Origin: Gigaspora margarita
Lineage: Eukaryota > Glomeromycota > Glomeromycetes > Diversisporales > Gigasporaceae
Assembly: GCA_009809945.1 (NCBI GenBank)
Contig: WTPW01000591.1
Coordinates: forward strand, 86,371-150,370
Reading direction: 5' to 3'
DNA length: 64,000 bases
Every line of letters starts with the position of its first letter. Position 1 is the stretch's first letter. Below, piece by piece: positions 57,207 through 64,000 of the stretch. Below the pieces are notes generated by a model. That model saw only the letters and a list, made by a program, of their open reading frames with translations. It did not search any database and was not told the origin of the DNA. The translations under genes and the position numbers were made by a program.

Positions 57207-58762
57207 TAGTGATCCAATGAACCTGAATTGAACTGAGCTTAGATCAAGTTCAGGTTCAGGTTCAGGTTTAGTATTAAACTTGAACCTGAATATTTTTTAA
57301 AACATGTTCAGGTTCAGGTTCAGTGTTGAACTTTTAGAGCTAGTTCAGGTTCAGTTCAAGTTCAGTTCATAAGTTCATAAACATGTTCAGGTTCAGTTGC
57401 AAACTAGTCTGAGTCTGAATAAAAAATATATATATACTTTGATACTGGACAAGTTTACTTAGAGTGAGAAGTATCAATCAGTTAGTAAAATTTAGAAAAT
57501 CATAGTATTTTGTATAATTTTATTAATGAAATTATTAAAAATCATAGTCTACATAAAATTTTACTAATTGATCATAACCTTTTGTACTAAATAAACTTGT
57601 TAGCACCAAAAATACATTAAAATAGCATATTTTACTTTACTTTTCTTAAAATTTGAAGAAAGGATACTTAATTTTGGAAATTTTTATCAAAAATTCAAAT
57701 TAAGCATCTTTTCTTCAAATCTTAAGAAAAGTAAAATAAAATATGCTGATTTGATCTATATTTTGGTGTGACAAGTTTACTTAGTCAAGAAGTTAGGATC
57801 AATTAGTAAAATCTAGAGAATCATAAAATTTGTATAATTTTATTAATAAAAATATGCAAATTTCTATGATTCTCTAAATTTTACTAATTGATTCTAATTT
57901 TTTGCACTAAGTAAACTTGTTTAGCACCAAATAAATACATCAAAGTTGATATGTTTTATTTTACTTTTCTTAAAATTTGAAGAAAAGATATTCAATTTTA
58001 GAAATTTTTATCAAAAATTAAACATCTTTAACGCAAATTTTAAGAAAATAAAATAAAATATACTGATATGATGTATTTTTTGGTGTTAAACAAGAACTTA
58101 AAGCAAGAAGCTATGATCAATTAACAAAATTTAGATAATTATAGAAATTTGTATAATTTTATTAATAAAATTATACAAATTTCTATAATTCTCTAAATTT
58201 TACTAATTGTTCATACCTTCTTGCTCTAATTAAACTTGTTTAGCACTAAAAATACATTATATTAGTATATTTTATTTTAATTTCCTTAAAATTTGCGTCA
58301 AAGTTGCTTAATTTAAATTTTTGATAAAAATTTTCAAAATTAAGTACCTTTTCTTCAAATTTTAAGAAAGTAAAATAAAATATGCTAATTTGATGTATTT
58401 TTTGGTGCTAAACAAGTTTACTTAGTGCAAGAAGTTATGATCAATTAGTAAGATTTCATATAGAACAATATTTTTAATAATTTTATTAATAAAATTATAC
58501 AAAATGCTATAATTCTCTAAATTTTACTAATTAATTCTAACTTTGTGATTTAGGCAAACATGTGTATATTATAAACCTGAACATGTTCATGATCCTTGAA
58601 CTGAACCTGAACTGAACTTTTTTTAAGTTTAGATTCAGATTCATGTTCAATAATTTTAAGTTTATGTTCAGTTTAGTATTGAACTTTTAGAACAGGTTCA
58701 GGCTTAGGTTTATTGAACCTGAACCTGAACCTCTATTGAAGTGAACGAACTTTGGAACCCTA
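57207..58762. mobile_element. hAT-like element with internal palindrome array
   Basis: It starts TAGTGATCCAATG and ends CTTTGGAACCCTA (complement TAGGGTTCCAAAG). A perfect 8-bp duplication TCATTGGG flanks it (57199-57206, 58763-58770). The words GTTCAGGTTCAGGTT (left, 57225-57410) and AACCTGAACCTGAAC (right, 58570-58735) are iterated in opposite orientation. The middle is an alternating palindrome array. No transposase gene. Confidence 0.92.
57430..58560. repeat. Array of two alternating palindromes inside the hAT element
   Basis: Type A (about 115 bp, bounded by AACAAGTTTACTTAGTGCAA and complement) and type B (about 105 bp, bounded by ATTTTACTTTTCTTAAAATT and complement) alternate: A at about 57450, 57770, 58090, 58400; B at about 57635, 57950, 58265. 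Period about 320 bp. The related array at 1-1140 has the same order and period. Confidence 0.87.
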
Positions 58763-59439
58763 TCATTGGGGACAACTAGTAAAACATTAACTGGTGATAT
58801 TTGCTAATTCAATAAATTTGTAGTCACAATAATCACTGCAATCCGAACCATTAAAAATATTTATTCAGTTACAGATGTTCCAGAATTTATGTAATGTAGA
58901 CAATGATCTCCAAAATTCTTAAATTTGGGCAAAATTTTATTTTTTTAAAATTTTTAGCTATATAAAAGGAAATTTTTTAAGAAAAAGATTTACTTTACAA
59001 TAAAATTGGCTCAGAAACATTTTTTAATTAATGAGTATTACAGTTTTATTAGTTGAAATTTGTATAATTTAGGGCTTACTATTTTTACCATGTATTTATT
59101 GCACAGAATTCAGAATAAGTTTCAGGGATAATTTTTATTTATTATTTAGCATGTGATTATAAAAAGCATTTTTTTAATTTAGTACATAAAAAAATTCACT
59201 ACAAAAGCTTGTATACAAAATATTTATTGCACCAAGTTGCAGCTTAGCCACAGTAGTAGCACAGTAATTTAAGCTATAGTTGGATCAACTAGGTTAGCTT
59301 AGCTGGCTTGCAGTACTAATTGCAGTGTGAAATTGATAGTTTTGTTTTAATTTCTACTGTAAAAATTTTGAGCAGCATTGTAGTTACTATCCAATTTAAT
59401 GTAAAAATTTTTACAAAAAAAATTGGGTTATTACTATTA

Positions 59440-60010
59440 TTTTTTAATTTTGTTACAATACCATATGTCGTTAAGTTGATTTGGTACTATTATAATTAAA
59501 GAATTGCTAATGAGTTTGTATTGTGATGATTTTTTTAATCATAACTTGCTTATCAATATTTTAGTTTTATATTTTGATCAAGGGTTGTATAACCAATCAA
59601 AAGCATTAAAGCATAATAACAGCTGCATTAGTTTTAGTACACTAATCACATTTTGGATATAACCACGATTTTATTGGTTGGTAGATTGATATAAATTACA
59701 AACTATAAGAATTGGCATGAAAATTATTAATTATCAAAAAATTTACAAAAATAGAAAAATCTAGAATCATTATCTGAATCTTTAATGGAATGTAATTTTT
59801 CATAATATTCACTATTTTTATTAATATCCTGTTTTTTATCTATTGGGAGCAAATATTCTTGCATTTGTTCTTGAACTTTTTAAGTTTATTTAATTAAAAC
59901 TATTATGCAAAATGCTTCAAATTCAAAAACATTTAAATTAACTTTTTTTTATGCTCAAAATAGTTTTTATATATTGGGTAATCAACTAACAGAAGCACAA
60001 TTTTAAAAGA
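59440..60010. repeat. Dispersed repeat, copy 3 (empty site)
   Basis: Homologous to 55100-55930 without the LINE tail (AAAGCATAATAACAGCTGCA where copy 2 has the insertion). On the minus strand about 59870-59735 is open (QEYLLPIDKKQDINKNSEYY), which may be an old exon; weak. Confidence 0.72.
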
Positions 60011-61426
60011 GTCATTAAAAAACAATAAAATGCAATCTGCAACTATACCTTCACTGCCGCAGCATCCAATCAATCAATTATCAATTAATTAAATATCAGA
60101 TAAGTAATAAGATTTTAAATTATCTAGATATAAAAATTTTTTTTGACATTTGTATCTATTTATGGTATGGCACCTTCTTGACATACAATGTGTTTATAAT
60201 ATATTTAGTTAGTGCAATTCTGAAAGACAATAATAAAAAAGTTATTGTTATAGTGATCATCATGCACTTTAATTGAGACAAAAACCTGACTGCTAAAGCA
60301 ATATTTGGTTAAAAAACTCTCATTAAACAGATAAATATAGAACTATATGATGCATAATATGATATTTAAGTGCAAAAATTCATATTATTACTGCCCAATT
60401 AATCATGGGATTTTGCAAATGTACATTTTTTTAAAATGCCCTATAACTATATACTATGTAATTTCATCACTCTATTCCTAATATAATTACTCAAATATTA
60501 TAATAATTACTTGACCATAACAATTGTCATAATTATCTTACACATTTTTGGACATTTAGATCATGTTTTTCAGATATAACCAACAAAATGTTAAAACAAA
60601 CAGACCCAGTATTGAAGTATATAGAAAGATTAGAATGTTAATTACACTTATTTTATATTTAATTTTTTTATATAAAATTTTGATGGAATAAAATGCACAA
60701 GATTTGGAAACATGTACATTAATGTGCATTAATGTGCATAAAACCTATCTTTAAGTTATCCTATAAAAATTTTTTGAGCATGTAACTTTTTTGTAGCACA
60801 ACCAATCATATTTCAGTATTTTGTTATCAAGTGTAATTATACTTGCTGGCAAAACATAGACAAATTCCAAATTCAAAAAAAAACAATTGCTATTTGTAAA
60901 AGATTAAATCAAAAAGGTAGTCTTAAAATTTTGCAAATATATAATCTATAACAATAAGAATATTTACTATTTGTTTAAACAAAACTTATTAATATAGATT
61001 TGAGAATTAATTTGGGATATATTTGGGATTTGGCACAGTGTAGAAGTGGTGGAAATCAGGTCTACAACTAAATACAACTAACAATATCACTATCTATCTG
61101 AAACAATGTACAAGACTCTAGATCCTTGAATTGGCAAATAGAAAGAGCCATGGAAGATTTGGTCTGGGTTGTGAGGTTCTTTGGGTCTTACTATAATAAA
61201 ATTGGATTCAATAATTAAGTGACCCAATGATGTCATGTGGTTAAACTTATAACATTTTATTATCCCTATGAGAAAGTGGTCCAGGTGTTGGTACAGATTG
61301 GCACAGGTTTGTCTGGATAGACATGTGTTATGTGCATATAAAGGCATGAAACATGAACCAAAATATGACAGAATAGCATGTATATTATGTTTTATATTAT
61401 TGATACATGCATTGGGTAGGATATAT
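60011..61426. other. Gene-free stretch
   Basis: Only a relative of 12120-12215 is recognised at about 61110-61210 (CCTTGAATTGGCAAATAGAA, TTTGGTCTGGGTTGTGAGGT). A 137-codon minus-strand ORF at 61090-61503 runs across repeat sequence and shows no domain. Confidence 0.4.
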
Positions 61427-64000
61427 GCTCTATAACAAATTGCAGCATAGAATGATACTGCAATACATAAGAAAGTTTGGTGTAGAACTATACAAACTTG
61501 CATGTAAATCTATTTGAGACAATGTATAGGAAAGCACATTTATAGCACATATTAAGACATGAATTCTGTACAATAGTGCATATATTAATATGCAATTTTA
61601 TATTTTTTCTTATGCATAGTCTCATGCATATTTACATGCAAGTAATATATAATAGCATTTATTCTCTAGTTCTTATTTATACTTCTATACTATTTCTTCT
61701 TAATTATTGCCCAGATTTAGATTCAAGCTAATATAGAAATTCATAATTCTTTTTGATTATATATCTTTTTTTATTTTTTAATTCATATGAATTTTTTAAA
61801 CTATTAGTTACAATCAAAGAGTAAAAGTTGCTGGTTAAAAAAAAAAAAAAAAAAAAGAGAGAGAGAAAAGAAAGAAAATAATAAAAGATGATTTTTGATT
61901 TGTAGTAAACTAAACTTTATAAAATATGCAACTTTACTTTGAAGAAATAGTATAGAAGTATAATCAGAACCTGGAAATAAATTAGTTATTATTCACAAAA
62001 TGGATATAACCCAAAATTAAGATGATTGAATAATGATAGAATGGCATACTGGCTATGAAGCAGCCAGTGGTTATTTTGTCATTATCCAATTATCTGATCT
62101 GGGATTTATTGCTCACTTCATGGACAATAACATTTACATATCCATATATATATACATAATAATATATTTCATATATGCATTATTTTATTAACTAAATTTT
62201 ATAATTTTATTAACTAACTTTATAAGTTTTTTAACTAAATTTTGTATATTAATAACTAATTTTAATTATTTTATTAATTAAATTTTATAATACAAATACT
62301 TTATTTTAATAATATACATGCCGAATAAGAAAATATTTCTCTAAACCTGACCTGAAAGTGGCTATCTAATTCTATTATATTAACTCAACCCTAATCTTTA
62401 TCTAACTCTAAACTACTATACTATAGCATAACACAATGAACTAAAATAAGTGAAACTCTAGAAATAAACCCAAAATTAATACCACAAACCTATTAAATAA
62501 TGAATTCACAACACTATATACAATGTAATCATACCAGATAAAAGGACTCCAAAACTGCATCACAAATGTCTCCAACAATGATACTAGCACCAAGGACTAT
62601 TATTTTAAAAATAATAATAGCAGTTAAATATGTATGTGAATCAAACCACAAAAAACCTAACTACACTAAAAGAATGAACACGAATGTAATGCAAGTGACA
62701 AAACTACAATCTCAAAAAAAACAAGAGTAGTAAAACTACAACTTCAGTAACAATACTTACTTTTTAGAAAAACAATATAGTTATACATACACAGGTCAAA
62801 CTATGAAAAAGCCACCATACCAAAAGAGTGAACAAGAATGTGATGGAATTAGTAACTCCAAAATAGTGCCTCCAAAACAACTCTAGCAATGACAACTTCA
62901 GTAACAAGACTATTGCCTAAAAAAATAAAGGTTAGCTAGACATGTAGATAGATTAAACTAAGAAAAAATGAAAGCAAAAAAAAGTTCATCAATGATAATT
63001 ATTGTTTATACATTGCACATAACAAATATTATATAACAGAGTAACCAAAACATTTATTCTAATAAAAATTATAAAAGTAAAAAAAAGCAAATAATCAATT
63101 GCTTAATTTGTGCATGTCAATGCACAGAAAGTATTATTAAGTGCAAAAATACAAAAAAAACAACAAAATGAATGTTTTTGTGTGTGTCAATGCATGGAAT
63201 TTATAGAATGTGACAATTTAGAAAAGTGGCCAGATTGTTACCCCCAAGCAGCAGGTCAAAAGTTCAAATCCCACTGATAATAATAACAAAAAATTAGGCC
63301 TGTGTTATGGTAACTGTAGCTCATATCAGTTGGGTGAGAAATCTGTAACCTTGTTTCCATATCTTGAATGAGAGCTCTTGGGTGTAATGGTATTGTTACA
63401 CTGAAAATTCAAGGAATTGAAAAAATGAAACCTGTTTGGGAAGTCCTGAACAAGGAGGTAGATTAGGATCTCTGACAGTGCTACTATAAAAAAGGTCAGT
63501 ACTAGAATCTGAATGAACCTTATAAGGGCAAGAGAGGTACCTTGTAGTTTGGAGTAATAATGGACTGCAGAAATCCATGAATAACTATGAAATGGGACAT
63601 GGCTATTTAATGGTCTTGTTCTAGTCAGCCCTAGATTTAAACTTAGATGAGACTAGTGCAGCATGTTACACTTGATTTTTCTAGAGAAAATAGAATAAGG
63701 TTGGACTATATAGAAAGTAGTATTATATGTATCCAGACAATCAGAGGGTTTAAATAGACAACTTCCATAGTTGGGTTGTAGAAATGGCAGCTAGTATAGA
63801 ACCTTCAGGCAGACTACTTAAAATAGGCACCAAAAGTGCATGTGTAGCTAGTTGTATCCTCATTTACGAGTATAATGTAATATGAAAAATTTTAAAAAAA
63901 TCTCAGCAGGACTGCCAAAGATTAAAAAAAAATGCACAGAATTTTAAGAATCTTAATGATCATTATATTAATGCATGAAATTATAATCATTAATAATCTT
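61427..64000. repeat. Segmental duplication, copy B (runs off the window)
   Basis: Diverged copy of 50259-51917 in the same orientation. Differences: an extra piece at about 61660-62136 flanked by AGCATTTA / AACATTTA and holding an inverted pair (GTTCTTATTTATACTTCTAT and complement) plus a poly-A/GA tract at 61838-61880; and the SINE at 63204-63930. CpG is lower than in copy A. Confidence 0.82.
63204..63930 (+). mobile_element. tRNA-headed SINE with LINE-like tail
   Basis: Near the left end are AAAAGTGGCCAGATTG (A-box-like) and GGTCAAAAGTTCAAATCCC (B box, compare GGTTCAAATCC), the internal promoter of RNA polymerase III. The right end AGCAGGACTGCCAAAGATT followed by A9 is nearly the 3' end of the truncated LINE at 55275 (GCAAGACTGCCGAAGTTT plus poly-A). 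Flanks AATGCATGGAATTTA (63189-63203) and AATGCACAGAATTTTA (63931-63946) form a target duplication. The unrelated body is about 600 bp, long for a SINE. Confidence 0.75.

Larger units (their letters stand above)
56819..59318. mobile_element. Element with about 370-bp inverted arms, host of the hAT insertion
   Basis: The left arm (TAGTGCTGCAAGCTAGCTTA, ATGGCTAAGCTGCAGTAAAC, ACAAGCTTTTGTAGC, to about 57190) pairs with the right arm read backwards (TAGTACTGCAAGCCAGCTAA, GTGGCTAAGCTGCAACTTGG, ACAAGCTTTTGTAGTG, to about 58900). TAGTG ends would fit hAT, but no 8-bp duplication is seen. A younger hAT element occupies 57207-58762. Confidence 0.72.

Noticed and set aside
61090-61503. 137-codon minus-strand ORF as a gene
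   Set aside because: It crosses from one dispersed repeat into the segmental duplication, has no domain and no counterpart ORF in copy A.

Overview
This window looks like nuclear DNA of an arbuscular mycorrhizal fungus (Glomeromycotina, Rhizophagus-like). Seen: very high A+T, short GT-AG introns, and pieces of several protein kinase genes with the signatures DLHSGNIL, YIAPE-like and TKASDIYSFGIIM, next to Sel1, TPR and SPRY coding exons. Known: these kinase/Sel1/TPR families are hugely expanded in these fungi. The species call is inference. There is no rRNA gene, no tRNA gene apart from a tRNA-headed SINE, and no CRISPR.

Layout. 1-22 kb is repeat-rich: the end of a hAT-like element filled with alternating palindromes; a full-length but decayed LINE (3.4-11.4 kb) with a perfect 16-bp target duplication and a nested hAT MITE; a degenerate satellite with nested hAT elements; a PIF/Harbinger-like element with an internal tandem repeat; a kinase pseudogene cut by two mariner-type MITEs; further satellites; a solo-LTR fossil; and a kinase scrap. 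22-48.5 kb is the gene-bearing part, and all recognisable genes lie on the minus strand. They are a kinase (23.2-24.66 kb, one in-frame TGA), a multi-exon SPRY-TPR-Sel1 gene (31.0-34.63 kb), a kinase pseudogene (37.2-38.3 kb), a Sel1 gene with frame breaks (38.3-39.3 kb), a methyltransferase pseudogene (43.0-44.0 kb) and a large decayed gene ending in a RING-like domain (45.6-48.4 kb). 48.5-64 kb is again repeat-rich, with stacked hAT and mariner-type elements, a 5'-truncated LINE with a 17-bp target duplication, a long segmental duplication and a SINE.

The most unusual feature is the 6.3-kb array at 24.69-30.96 kb between the Sel1 exon and the kinase exons. It has about 48 units of roughly 80-145 bp. 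Read on the minus (coding) strand, nearly every unit carries a splice-acceptor-like YAG, then a variable triplet (two bases at one junction), then a splice-donor-like GTRAGT. The same arrangement lies between the TPR and Sel1 exons, where the flanking phases are compatible with optional single-codon microexons. It could be an amplified intron, a recursive-splicing track or a bank of one-codon exons; only RNA data can decide.

The repeats also tell a story. At least five hAT-like families each carry their own short iterated word near both ends, and duplicated non-coding segments in the 48-64 kb compartment have lost CpG relative to copies in the gene-bearing part, which suggests methylation-driven decay.
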